64,000 nucleotides of DNA, taken from NCBI GenBank assembly GCA_024276495.1, contig JAJRXC010000063.1, forward strand, positions 1-64,000, given 5' to 3'. How positions within the stretch are numbered: the stretch's first letter is position 1; every line of letters begins with the position of its first letter. A program made the position numbers and the translations under genes. The notes below the pieces were generated by a model, which worked only from the letters and a program-made list of their open reading frames with translations, did no database searches and was not told the origin of the DNA. Below are positions 34,277 through 42,612 of this stretch, one piece after another. This DNA comes from Actinomycetes bacterium (GTDB lineage: Bacteria; Actinomycetota; Acidimicrobiia; Acidimicrobiales; Aldehydirespiratoraceae).

Positions 34277-34294
34277 TATACCCCCGGGGGTGTG
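34277..34294 (+). promoter_or_regulatory. CsoR/CstR-type operator in the thioredoxin promoter
   Basis: TATACCCCCGGGGGTGTG is an almost perfect palindrome (CCCCC/GGGGG core with TATA/TGTG flanks). DUF156 regulators of the CsoR, RicR and CstR types bind sites of the form ATACCCC...GGGGTAT. The site ends immediately before a good -10 hexamer, so a bound repressor would cover the -35/-10 spacer. Inducers of such regulators are Cu(I) or persulfides. No csoR-like gene is in the window, so the regulator must be encoded elsewhere. Confidence 0.65.
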
Positions 34295-34300
34295 TAAGAT
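34295..34300 (+). promoter_or_regulatory. -10 hexamer TAAGAT for thioredoxin
   Basis: TAAGAT directly abuts the GC palindrome. The resulting 5' leader is about 70 bases, unlike the leaderless genes around it, and GGAGA lies about ten bases before the ATG at 34376. Confidence 0.5.
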
Positions 34301-34375
34301 ACCGGGGAATAGAACCCGTATCGAGGCCGGTTGCACCACTCGATCCTTTTTCCCTACGACCGGAGACGACATTCC

Positions 34376-34759
34376 ATGGCAACTGTGAACATCACGAAGG
34401 ACACCATCGAGTCGACGATCGCCGACAACGACATCGTCCTCATCGACTTCTGGGCGGAGTGGTGCGGTCCGTGCCGTTCGTTCGCACCGACCTACGAGCA
34501 GATGTCGGAGAAGTTCCCGAACATCACGTTCGCGAAGGTCGACACCGAGGCCGAGCAGGAGCTCGCCGCGGGGTTCGGTATCCGCTCCATCCCGACACTC
34601 GTCGCGTTCCGCGACCAGATCGGCATCTTCTCCCAGCCCGGCGCACTCCCCGCCGAAGCCCTCGAGGACCTCATCAACCAGATCGAGGCGCTCGACATGG
34701 ACGCCATCCGCGAGGAGATCGCATCCGAGGAGGACGCGAGCGAACCGGCTGCTCAATAG
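34376..34759 (+). CDS. trxA: Thioredoxin with C-terminal acidic extension
   Basis: This 127-residue protein is a cytoplasmic thioredoxin. It has IDFWAEWCGPCRSFAP (Cys30 and Cys33), the buried Asp in the second strand, and cis-Pro in IRSIPTLVAF. It is about 20 residues longer than standard Trx, with an acidic Ala/Glu-rich tail (REEIASEEDASEPAAQ). It is divergent from the ccm operon. The CsoR/CstR-type operator suggests control by copper or sulfane-sulfur stress rather than housekeeping expression; that is inference. Confidence 0.94.
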   Translation: MATVNITKDTIESTIADNDIVLIDFWAEWCGPCRSFAPTYEQMSEKFPNITFAKVDTEAEQELAAGFGIRSIPTLVAFRDQIGIFSQPGALPAEALEDLINQIEALDMDAIREEIASEEDASEPAAQ

Positions 34760-34780
34760 CGCAGTTCACCACCACACGTC

Positions 34781-34812
34781 GCGACCCGGTCCCCCCTCCA
34801 GGGCCGGGTCGC
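34781..34812. terminator. Bidirectional hairpin between convergent trxA and DUF2007 genes
   Basis: GCGACCCGG (34781-34789) and CCGGGTCGC (34804-34812) form a perfect nine-base GC-rich stem with a 14-base loop, centred in the 87-bp gap between two convergent stops. It lacks a U tract on both sides. Confidence 0.6.
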
Positions 34813-34846
34813 CACGCGTCCGGGGCGGGACCGCGCCGAGCCGCCG

Positions 34847-35059
34847 CTACTCCCTCGCCAGCGTCTCCTTGAGCACGGCGACGGCGCGGTCGAGGTCGAC
34901 CCGTTCGACCTCGACCGACACGCTGTACCTGCCGAGGAGGCCGGGGTCGGTGACCACGACGGCGGGAACCCCCGCCTCGTGGAGGGCCTCCCACGCGGCC
35001 TCCGCCTCGTCGCGCGTCTCGAACAACGCTGCTGTGGCGGACTCGCCGAGGATGGACAT
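34847..35059 (-). CDS. DUF2007-like small protein
   Basis: This 70-residue protein begins MSILGESATAALFETRDEAE and has the alternating pattern of the putative signal-transducing DUF2007 family: a beta strand, a helix of EAEAAWEALHEAGVP, PAVVVTDPGLLGRYSV, then VERVDLDRAVAVL. Such domains resemble ACT/PII-like folds. Its ATG overlaps the stop of tldE (TGATG), so it is the last gene of a tldD-tldE-DUF2007 operon. A longer start exists but would overlap tldE by 30 bases. Function unknown. Confidence 0.7.
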   Translation of the reverse strand: MSILGESATAALFETRDEAEAAWEALHEAGVPAVVVTDPGLLGRYSVSVEVERVDLDRAVAVLKETLARE

Positions 35060-36390
35060 CAGCCTTCTGCTCCTCCCGTGAAGTTCCACGATGCGAGCTG
35101 CATCGAGGGTGCGTGGACCATGGTCGGCCCGAACTCGGAGTCTGCGAACCGCCCGTCGCTCCCGATCCCCCGAACCCGTCCGGGTGCGAGAGCGCCGATG
35201 AAGGACTGGGTGAACCGCATCGTGGTGACCGCCCCGGTGATCGAGCCGTTCTCGATCATGAACGTTCCGTTCCGCGTCAGGCCGGTGACGACCAACGACT
35301 TGGGGTCGAGGACCCTGCAGTAGTTGAACGTCGCGACGTAGATGCCCCGGTCGATCGACGCGATCATCTCCTCGACCGACGCGTCGCCGCCGCCGACGAA
35401 CACGTTGGTGCCGAGCGGGCCGGACACGTCGCCCGCGGCCGTCGCGTGGCCGGTGGACTCGACACCGTCGCGGTGCGCGGTTCTCCGGTCGTGTACCAGC
35501 GACACGGTCTCGCCACCCCGAACGAGATCGACCCGGCGCTTCGGCGTCCCCTCCGTGTCGGACGCGACGAAGAGCGCCTCGGGGTCCGAGGCGTCGTCCC
35601 AGATGTCGATCGACCCGTCGAACTGCTGCTCACCGGGTTCGACGAACGACATCCCGTCCTGGGCGACCTTCGCGTTGAAACCGTAGGCATCGAGGAAGAC
35701 CGCGATGGTGGCGACACACTCGGGTGAGAGCACGACCTCGTACTCGCCGGGCTTCACGTCGTAGGCCGCGACCGAGTCGCGGGCGCGTGCCGCCGCCAGC
35801 GCCCCGACCGACGCCGCATCGATCGCCCCGAGCGCCCGCCCGGCGCCGTGACCCGATCCCGCCGAGGTCGGGGTCTGGTGGATACCGTCGACGATCGCCG
35901 TGGTGTACCGGCCGGCAGCGGAGCGGCCCAGCGTGTTCCCGTACGCGACGTCGTGTGCCTCGGTGCGACAGTACCCGGCGGCGGCCGTGCCGTCCCCGGC
36001 GGCGACGAACGCCCGCACGGCTTCTGCACGCGCCGTCGGATGGGCGTGGGCCGTCGCAGCATCCCAGTGATCGACGTCTGGGTAGTCGGTCCGGCCGCCG
36101 AACCCCGGCCACTCGGCGTCGGGGGGCCGGTGGGTGGCGATGTCGATGGTGTCGCCGACGAACGCTGCGAGCCCATCCGGGGTCGTTGCCGTCGTCGTCG
36201 CGCTCGACACCCGCCCCTCGACGGCGACACGCAGGGTGACCTCCGCGACGTCCTCGGAGACGTTCTGATGGATGAACGAGTTCGCGAACCTCGTCAGCGC
36301 CGACGTTCCAACGTCCGCGACGGCCTCGGCGTCCGCGCGGGCACCCACGATCTCGAGCACCGTGTCGACGAGGTGGCGGGGATCGGTCAC
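35059..36390 (-). CDS. tldE: TldE/PmbA-type metalloprotease partner subunit
   Basis: This 443-residue protein is the PmbA/TldE half of the TldD/TldE heterodimeric protease, which degrades unfolded peptides and matures peptide natural products such as microcin B17. It lacks the HExxxH motif, as TldE does. The GTG start overlaps the tldD stop (GTGA). Characteristic C-terminal segments NYCRVLDPKSLVVTGLTRNG and FTQSFIGALAPG are present. Longer upstream in-frame starts fall within tldD and are rejected. Confidence 0.9.
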   Translation of the reverse strand: MTDPRHLVDTVLEIVGARADAEAVADVGTSALTRFANSFIHQNVSEDVAEVTLRVAVEGRVSSATTTATTPDGLAAFVGDTIDIATHRPPDAEWPGFGGRTDYPDVDHWDAATAHAHPTARAEAVRAFVAAGDGTAAAGYCRTEAHDVAYGNTLGRSAAGRYTTAIVDGIHQTPTSAGSGHGAGRALGAIDAASVGALAAARARDSVAAYDVKPGEYEVVLSPECVATIAVFLDAYGFNAKVAQDGMSFVEPGEQQFDGSIDIWDDASDPEALFVASDTEGTPKRRVDLVRGGETVSLVHDRRTAHRDGVESTGHATAAGDVSGPLGTNVFVGGGDASVEEMIASIDRGIYVATFNYCRVLDPKSLVVTGLTRNGTFMIENGSITGAVTTMRFTQSFIGALAPGRVRGIGSDGRFADSEFGPTMVHAPSMQLASWNFTGGAEG

Positions 36391-37826
36391 CCCTTCACCC
36401 CCACACGGACGTTCGAGAACCTCGCAGGCGAAGCGCTGTGCCCCGTGTGGGCGACCTGGATCGGTTGGCCCTTGCCGCAGTTCGGCGTGCCCCAATGGAC
36501 CCACTCCGACCGGCCCGCCAACCGATCGAGTGTGCCCCAGAACTGGGGCGTGATCCCGGTGTAGGTGGGGTTCTTGAGCATCCTCGTGAGCTCTCCGTTC
36601 TCGATCTCCCACGCGATCTCGCACCCGAACTGGAAGTTGAGGCGCCGGTCGTCGATCGACCACGACCGGTTCGTGGACATGTACACGCCGTCATCGGTCT
36701 CCGCGATGATCTCCTCGAGCGTGCCGGATCCCGGTTGGAGGCCGACGTTGGTCATGCGCACCATCGGAAGCCGGTTGTACCCGTCGGCACGAACCATCCC
36801 GCCCGGCGTCAGTCCTGCGATCGCCGCCGAGTCCCGGCCCGACAGCACACCCACCCAGATGCCGTCCCTGACGATGTCGACGCTCGCAGCAGGCGTCCCC
36901 TCGTCGTCGAAACCGAACGTTCCGAGGGCGCCCGGAAGGGTCGCGTCGGCGGTGATGTTCATGAGCTCGGATCCGTACCGGTGCGTTCCGAGCTCCGACA
37001 GCTCGAGGTGGCTGGTGCCGGCGAAGGCGGCCTCCCAACCGAGGATGCGGTCCAGCTCGATGGCGTGACCGACGGACTCGTGGATCTGGAGGGCCAGCTG
37101 GGATCCTTCGAGCACGAGCGCCGTCTCGCGCTCGTCCATCTCCGGTGCGTGGAGGAGGGCGACGGCTTCCTCGGCGATCCGCCGTGCGTTGGCCTGGTAC
37201 TCCCACGCCCGGACGGTCTCGTACCCGCCCGTCTCGAACTGGCCGAAGGATTGCGGATAGGACCTCCGCTGCGTCTCGTGCTCGCCGATCGCGGTCGCGT
37301 CGAAGCCCCCACCCGACTCGACCAGGTGCTGGTGGATCCGGTGGCCCTGGGACGACGCGAACCACGTGTTGGTGTCCCAGAACGCGAGGCTGCCGGTCGC
37401 GATCTCGACACCGGCGACCGCCTGCATCGTGGCGGTCACCTCGACGAGCATGTCGACCTTCTCCGACAGCGCGACCGAGAAGGGGTCCTCGGTGAACGGG
37501 GTCTCCCACGTGGCCTGCGTCACGGGCACGTCGGCGAACTCCACCGGCGGGCCGGGAACGAGCCTCGACGCGCCGGCGATCCCAGCCGCCCGCGCACCGG
37601 CCGACCGGACCGCGGAGGCGCTGAGGTCCGGCGTCGCCGCGAACCCCCACGACGACCCGATGAGCGCCCGGACACCCACGCCGACGTGTTCCGAGCGATC
37701 CACCCGATCCAGGTTCTGGTTCTGGACGTTGATCGACTCGGACAACGACACGACCACCCTGGCGTCGGCGTAGCGGGCTCCTGCATCGAGGGCTCCCTGC
37801 ACCGCGAGTTCTGCGGATGTGAACAA
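36387..37826 (-). CDS. tldD: TldD-type zinc metalloprotease
   Basis: This 479-residue protein carries the HExxxH site as QIHESVGHAIELDR (His249, Glu250, His254), and the third zinc ligand region near TPNCGKGQPIQV, with Cys. TldD threads partly unfolded peptides into a sheltered active site. The TTG start is supported by AGGAGG six bases upstream; no ATG or GTG fits better. It is the first gene of tldD-tldE-DUF2007. No RiPP precursor is visible nearby, so a general quality-control role is more likely than natural-product maturation. Confidence 0.92.
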   Translation of the reverse strand: MFTSAELAVQGALDAGARYADARVVVSLSESINVQNQNLDRVDRSEHVGVGVRALIGSSWGFAATPDLSASAVRSAGARAAGIAGASRLVPGPPVEFADVPVTQATWETPFTEDPFSVALSEKVDMLVEVTATMQAVAGVEIATGSLAFWDTNTWFASSQGHRIHQHLVESGGGFDATAIGEHETQRRSYPQSFGQFETGGYETVRAWEYQANARRIAEEAVALLHAPEMDERETALVLEGSQLALQIHESVGHAIELDRILGWEAAFAGTSHLELSELGTHRYGSELMNITADATLPGALGTFGFDDEGTPAASVDIVRDGIWVGVLSGRDSAAIAGLTPGGMVRADGYNRLPMVRMTNVGLQPGSGTLEEIIAETDDGVYMSTNRSWSIDDRRLNFQFGCEIAWEIENGELTRMLKNPTYTGITPQFWGTLDRLAGRSEWVHWGTPNCGKGQPIQVAHTGHSASPARFSNVRVGVKG

Positions 37827-37953
37827 TCAGGCCTCCTGCAACGACGACGGGTGGCTCGACGGGGCCCGCCGCACCTCGAACCCTAGGCGATACCCGGACG
37901 GCACATCGATGACCGCTCGACACCGAGGCGCGACGCAGGTCTCCCCGTTCGGA

Positions 37954-38925
37954 TCAACGGTCGACCGTCAGGGACACCGGATCGGCGACGGCGTCCACGA
38001 GGGCGACCCGGAACTCGACCGTGACCCCCGTGGGTGGGCGCGCCGGGTCCGGTTCCGCACCCGAGCGCACGAGTCGGTCTCGGGACGCGAACGTGTAGGC
38101 CACCGGCACCGGTTCGGAGAACGCGACGGGGTCGACGAGGAACGCACCCAGGTGGATCGGGAGCAGCACCGCGTCGCCGGCGTCCCCGGTCGCCGTGCCC
38201 TCGAACGTCACGATCGTGTCCACCCGGGCCGGCATGTCGCCTTCGGCCCGCCACTGGACGTACCCGCCGTCGGCATCGACCGTGAGCGTGTCGATGACCA
38301 CCGCATCGCCCCCGACCGCGATGCGAACGTCGTTCAGTTCCACCGGCAGCGTCGTGGGCGCGTCGATCGTGAGCGACGCCGTGCCGGCGGAGAGGACGGG
38401 ATGAGCCACAATCGAGGCGTCGGCGGCCGACCCGGTGTCGACGGCGGGGAACACCACGGTGAGCGATCCACCGTCGCTCCCCGACGCACCCGGCCATCGA
38501 TACTGGTCGGTCATGGACACCGAACCGCTCGCCGTCGAGAGCTCCCAGAACGCCACCTCGAGCGGCGGGATGGCCGCCGGGTCCGTCGATCCGGGAACCG
38601 ACGTCGATAGGAAGGCGATCGTGCTCGTCTCCGTGGAGATGATCGACTCGACGCGGGCACCGGCGCGATTGGCGACCTCGACGTACCCGGGTGGGAACAC
38701 GGTCGACGGAGCCGGGCCGGGCGTCGTCGAGACGACGTCGTCGGGGCCGGGCCCCGTCACGATCGCGTAGACCACGTAGACGGCCACGAGCAACGCTCCG
38801 AGGATCGCAGCGATCACCGGCGGCTTCCACGGGATCTCGGACTCGCCGTCGACCACGCCCTGCGGGGTCTCGTAGACGGAGTCCTCGAGACGGCCGCCGT
38901 CGCCGTTCATAGGATCGTCGGTCAT
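37954..38925 (-). CDS. Membrane-anchored exported protein, unknown (second of a pair)
   Basis: This 323-residue protein has a 35-residue cytoplasmic N-terminus (MTDDPMNGDGGRLEDSVYE), one helix (KPPVIAAILGALLVAVYVVYA) and a large external beta-rich region of about 260 residues without cysteines. It resembles its upstream neighbour in plan (anchor, then immunoglobulin-like strand patterns), but not obviously in sequence. Its ATG overlaps the upstream stop (ATGA). No family is recognised. The 127 bp between this gene and tldD contain no clear element. Confidence 0.65.
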   Translation of the reverse strand: MTDDPMNGDGGRLEDSVYETPQGVVDGESEIPWKPPVIAAILGALLVAVYVVYAIVTGPGPDDVVSTTPGPAPSTVFPPGYVEVANRAGARVESIISTETSTIAFLSTSVPGSTDPAAIPPLEVAFWELSTASGSVSMTDQYRWPGASGSDGGSLTVVFPAVDTGSAADASIVAHPVLSAGTASLTIDAPTTLPVELNDVRIAVGGDAVVIDTLTVDADGGYVQWRAEGDMPARVDTIVTFEGTATGDAGDAVLLPIHLGAFLVDPVAFSEPVPVAYTFASRDRLVRSGAEPDPARPPTGVTVEFRVALVDAVADPVSLTVDR

Positions 38926-39737
38926 CGCAGACCCTCCATCTCGATCTCGAACAGGCCCTCGATGGGCACCCACGCGCTGCCCTCGGCGAGAAGCGGGATG
39001 TCGACGGGAAGCGCGCCACCGACCCAGGTGAGCGTCACGCCGGCACCGTCCTGTGTCGGTGCCGCCCGACGCCACCCCGGGCCCGCGCCGACGACGAAGA
39101 GCGACACCCTGGTCGGGTCGCCGCCCTCGACGGCGATCTCGACGGTCGTGGCCGTCGATCCCTCCGTCACCCGCACGAGCTCTGCGGTGACGCCGAAGCC
39201 CAGGTCGGCCGTCGGCGAGGTCGCACCGAGCGTGAACGGGATCTCGACGGGGAACAGCGCGATCGCCTCGATCACGCGGACCGCCTCGACCTCCTCTGCA
39301 GGGATCTCCCGGGTGACGTCGAACGAGACGGTCCTCGCGGCCACGTTCTCACCGACGCCGACGATCGACTGCCCCGCCGCCTCGAGCACCCAGGTTCTCG
39401 GCTGGACCAGGACCACGCCTTGATCCCTGATGCCGACGTTGGCGGCCGGGGGGAGCCACACCCCGCGTGGGGCCAGCGGGGTGAGGTCGTACCCGACGGT
39501 CACCGTGCCGTCGGTGGCCTCGAGCGATCCGGGCACGAGCGAGACCGACGCGATCATCGTCTCGTTCGGGTCCGTGAAGTACGGGCCGTCGGGGCCGGGG
39601 GCGATGTTCCCCGCCGGGAGCGACGTGGCGTCCTGCGCCGTGCTGACCTCCCGGATCACCCGAACGCCGATCCCACCGGCCGCGAGCGCACCGAGGAGGA
39701 ACGCGACGATCGTGAGTGAAACGGCTCTGGCGTTCAC
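38922..39737 (-). CDS. Membrane-anchored exported protein, unknown (first of a pair)
   Basis: This 271-residue protein starts at GTG with a signal-anchor (VNARAVSLTIVAFLLGALAA). An external part follows, dominated by beta-type sequence with regularly spaced Val/Thr (VSLVPGSLEATDGTVTVGYD, TTVEIAVEGGDPTRVSLFVV). No cysteine, catalytic motif or sorting signal is seen. It is co-transcribed with the next gene. The pair could be subunits of one envelope complex. Family unknown. Confidence 0.62.
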   Translation of the reverse strand: MNARAVSLTIVAFLLGALAAGGIGVRVIREVSTAQDATSLPAGNIAPGPDGPYFTDPNETMIASVSLVPGSLEATDGTVTVGYDLTPLAPRGVWLPPAANVGIRDQGVVLVQPRTWVLEAAGQSIVGVGENVAARTVSFDVTREIPAEEVEAVRVIEAIALFPVEIPFTLGATSPTADLGFGVTAELVRVTEGSTATTVEIAVEGGDPTRVSLFVVGAGPGWRRAAPTQDGAGVTLTWVGGALPVDIPLLAEGSAWVPIEGLFEIEMEGLR

Positions 39738-39817
39738 GACGTCCTCCGTCCTCGCATCGGTCCCGGGCCGCCCGGATGGTAGGAAGGCGCCTCACCTTGT
39801 AGTCGGTTGACGCCCAC

Positions 39818-39823
39818 TACCGT
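39818..39823 (+). promoter_or_regulatory. -10 hexamer TACCGT for the M48 protease gene
   Basis: TACCGT ends six bases before the ATG at 39830, with TTGTAG at 39797-39802 as a possible -35 (15-base spacer). No ribosome binding site is present. Confidence 0.45.
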
Positions 39824-39829
39824 CCCGAC

Positions 39830-40615
39830 ATGTCCCATCCACGACGTCACCCGGGCGAGGTCTGGTTCGGCATCCTCGGTGCAGTCCTCGCCGTGACGGC
39901 TCTCCCGCTCGTCGCGGTCTTCTTCCTCGAGTACGTCGGTGTCCAGCTCGTGACCGTGATCGCCGCGATCATCGGCGGTGTGTACTTCTTCCGCGGGATG
40001 ATCAACGCCCAGGAGCGCCTCACCTCGGTCGAGATCACCGCCGATGAGTTCCCGGACGTGCACGCGAGGATCGAGCACTACGCGAACGAGTTCGGTCTCG
40101 ACCGTGTGCCGCGGGCGTACCTGACCCAGGAGGGCGGTTCCCTCAACGCGTTCGCTTCGAAGCACAATCGCACGAACTTCATCCGGATCAACTCGGACAT
40201 CTTCGAGGTCGGGACGTTCGACGCCGGGCCGAGGGTCCGGGATCCTGCAGCACTCGACTTCATCATCGCCCACGAGGTCGGGCACGTCGCAGCCAAGCAC
40301 ACGACGTACTGGTACACGATCCTGTCGAGCTTCATCGGCTACCTGCCGTTGATCGGCCCGGCGCTCTCGCGCGCCAAGGAGTACACGGCGGACAACTACG
40401 CGTACAGCGTCGTACCCGACGGGATCGACGGGATCGTCCTCCTCACGGGCGGCAAGTACCTCTACCCCCTCGTCGACGGACGCAAGATCGCCGCACGATC
40501 GTCGACCGATCGCGGGTTCTTCCTGTGGGTGGTCAACATGCTGGCGAGCCATCCTGTCCTCACCAAGCGCCTCGACGCCCTCTACGACCGCTCCCGGCCC
40601 GGCAAGTTGTTCTGA
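39830..40615 (+). CDS. M48-family membrane zinc metalloprotease
   Basis: This 261-residue protein has two N-terminal membrane helices (WFGILGAVLAVTALPLVAVF and LVTVIAAIIGGVYFF), then the protease domain with HEVGH (zinc and catalytic Glu) in FIIAHEVGHVAAKH and the third ligand Glu in RAKEYTADNYA. It belongs to the HtpX-like/M48B group involved in membrane-protein quality control, although it is shorter than HtpX. NAFASKHNRTNF matches the family's substrate strand region. It is monocistronic with its own promoter. Confidence 0.88.
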   Translation: MSHPRRHPGEVWFGILGAVLAVTALPLVAVFFLEYVGVQLVTVIAAIIGGVYFFRGMINAQERLTSVEITADEFPDVHARIEHYANEFGLDRVPRAYLTQEGGSLNAFASKHNRTNFIRINSDIFEVGTFDAGPRVRDPAALDFIIAHEVGHVAAKHTTYWYTILSSFIGYLPLIGPALSRAKEYTADNYAYSVVPDGIDGIVLLTGGKYLYPLVDGRKIAARSSTDRGFFLWVVNMLASHPVLTKRLDALYDRSRPGKLF

Positions 40616-40639
40616 TCCGCGCAGGTCGACGGGGGAATG

Positions 40640-40645
40640 TAGTGT
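40640..40645 (+). promoter_or_regulatory. -10 hexamer TAGTGT for the lipocalin-like/ALDH operon
   Basis: TAGTGT is followed by six bases (CGGGGG) and the ATG at 40652, another leaderless arrangement. Confidence 0.4.
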
Positions 40646-40651
40646 CGGGGG

Positions 40652-41098
40652 ATGCACGAACTCATCGGGACATGGCGCCTGATCGACTGGACCGTCACGT
40701 TGCGCAACGGCCGCGTGACCCGCCCGTTCAACGGCAAGGCGCAGGGGCTCATCACCTACACCGACGAGGGTCGCATGGTGGCGACGCTGATGAAGTCCGA
40801 CCGGGAGCTCATCGGCACCCGTTCGTTCAACGAGGCGACCGCGATGGAGCGGGCGTCGGCCGCCGCCGGGTACCTCTCGTACGCCGGGACCTACGAGGTG
40901 GTCGGTGACCAGGTCCACCACCACGTGGAACTCTCCCTCTTCCCCGACTGGGTCGGTGGGACACAGATCAGGCACATCGAATGGATCACGAACGAGGACG
41001 GCACGACGGACCTCGAGCTGTCCGACCTCGGCGTCGGAGCCGAACGGTCGGCCGTGATACGACTCAGGTGGCACCGCGTGACGGAGGAGCGGACATGA
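40652..41098 (+). CDS. Lipocalin-like domain protein
   Basis: This 148-residue protein starts HELIGTWRLIDWTV, the Gly-x-Trp signature of lipocalin-like beta barrels. It continues with GLITYTDEGRMVATLM, YAGTYEVVGDQVHHHVELSL and a C-terminal LRWHRV strand. It lacks a signal peptide and is cytoplasmic, like other Lipocalin_5 family proteins. The stop overlaps the aldehyde dehydrogenase start (ATGA), so it may bind a substrate or product of that enzyme. No enzyme activity can be inferred. Confidence 0.8.
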   Translation: MHELIGTWRLIDWTVTLRNGRVTRPFNGKAQGLITYTDEGRMVATLMKSDRELIGTRSFNEATAMERASAAAGYLSYAGTYEVVGDQVHHHVELSLFPDWVGGTQIRHIEWITNEDGTTDLELSDLGVGAERSAVIRLRWHRVTEERT

Positions 41099-42606
41099 CG
41101 ACGAAGACACTCGAGGAATGGACACAGGCCGCGAACGACGTCGAGCCGAGAGGTGACATCTTCATCGACGGCGAGTGGAGGCAGCCGCTGTCGGGAAGCC
41201 GGTTCGCGACCGTGAACCCGGCGACGGGTGAGACCATCACCGAGGTCGCCGCCGGATCGACGGAGGACGTCGACGCCGCGGTGCGATCCGCGCGCACGGC
41301 GTTCGAGGACGGACGCTGGTCTGGTCTCGCTCCGCGCGATCGCGGCAGGGCGCTCATCAGGCTCGCCGAGCTGATCGAGGAGAACGGTGAGGAACTCCAG
41401 CTCCTCGAGACGATCGATGTCGGCAAGCCGATCCGGTACTCGCGCCGCGTCGACGTGGGGCAGGCGTCCTCGACGTACGCGTGGTACGGCGAGGCCGCCG
41501 ACAAGCTCTACGACGAGATCGCCCCCACCGGTCCCGACGCGCTCGGCCTCGTGACGCGAGAGCCCGTCGGCGTGGTCGGCGCGGTCACGCCCTGGAACTT
41601 CCCCCTCATGATCAACTCGTGGAAGCTGGCTCCGGCGCTCATGGCCGGCAACTCCGTCATCCTCAAGCCGGCCGAGCAAGCGCCGCTCTCCGCGCTTCGC
41701 CTGGCGGAGCTGGCGGTCGAAGCAGGCATCCCTCCCGGCGTGCTGAACGTGGTCCCGGGTCTCGGAGAGACCGCCGGGCGGGCGATCGGCCTGCATCCGG
41801 GCATCGACGCCGTCACGTTCACGGGTTCGACCGAGGTCGGCAAGATGTTCCTCGAGTACTCGGCGCGTTCGAACATGAAGCGGGTGTCCGCCGAGACGGG
41901 GGGCAAGACCCCTAACATCATCTTCGGGGACGCCCCGGATCTCGGCTACGCGATCGGGGCCGTCGGCGTATCGATCTTCTGGAACACCGGTGAGATGTGC
42001 ATCGCCGGGTCGCGCCTCCTGGTCGAGCGATCGATCTACGACGAGGTCGTCGAGCGGGTCGGAGAGCTCTCGGGCTCGTGGCAACCGGGGAACCCGCTCG
42101 ATCCCACGACCAAGGCCGGCCCGATCGTCGACGACACACAGCTCGCCCGCGTCACCGACTACATCGAGCGGGGCGTCGATCAGGGCGCCAGGCTCGTCGC
42201 CGGAGGCAAGCGGGCGTTGCCCGACTCGGGCGGCTACTTCATCGAACCGACGGTGTTCGCCGACGTCCGCAACGACATGGACATCGCCAGGGACGAGATC
42301 TTCGGACCCGTACTCAGCATCATCCCGTTCGAGGACGAGGCGGAGGCCCTCTCGATCGCCAACGACTCGCGCTACGGGCTGTCCGCCGCGGTGTGGACCT
42401 CGAACCTCACGCGGGCGCACACCATGGCGCGCTCACTTCAGGCGGGCACCGTGTGGATCAACAACTTCGACACGTCCGGGATCACGGCCCCGTTCGGCGG
42501 CTACAAGGAGTCGGGGTTCGGAGGCAAGGACAAGTCGCTGCACGCACTCGACAAGTACACGAACCTCAAGACGACCTGGATCAACCTGGGACGCGGGGGA
42601 CGCTGA
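41095..42606 (+). CDS. NAD(P)-dependent aldehyde dehydrogenase
   Basis: This 503-residue ALDH-superfamily enzyme has TPWNFPLM (Asn168), FTGSTEVGK (cofactor loop), ETGGKTPNI (Glu267) and NTGEMCIAGSR (catalytic Cys302) intact. The closest well-known type is the gamma-glutamyl-gamma-aminobutyraldehyde or betaine-aldehyde-like group, where the Cys motif is often GQ.C; here it is GEMC. The substrate cannot be deduced. It is coupled to the lipocalin-like gene and converges with the flavin reductase six bases away. Confidence 0.93.
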   Translation: MTTKTLEEWTQAANDVEPRGDIFIDGEWRQPLSGSRFATVNPATGETITEVAAGSTEDVDAAVRSARTAFEDGRWSGLAPRDRGRALIRLAELIEENGEELQLLETIDVGKPIRYSRRVDVGQASSTYAWYGEAADKLYDEIAPTGPDALGLVTREPVGVVGAVTPWNFPLMINSWKLAPALMAGNSVILKPAEQAPLSALRLAELAVEAGIPPGVLNVVPGLGETAGRAIGLHPGIDAVTFTGSTEVGKMFLEYSARSNMKRVSAETGGKTPNIIFGDAPDLGYAIGAVGVSIFWNTGEMCIAGSRLLVERSIYDEVVERVGELSGSWQPGNPLDPTTKAGPIVDDTQLARVTDYIERGVDQGARLVAGGKRALPDSGGYFIEPTVFADVRNDMDIARDEIFGPVLSIIPFEDEAEALSIANDSRYGLSAAVWTSNLTRAHTMARSLQAGTVWINNFDTSGITAPFGGYKESGFGGKDKSLHALDKYTNLKTTWINLGRGGR

Positions 42607-42612
42607 GCGCGC

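Noticed and set aside
37827-37953. Possible small gene between tldD and the exported-protein pair
   Set aside because: No frame with a plausible start, ribosome binding site and composition was found; the stretch shows nothing recognisable.
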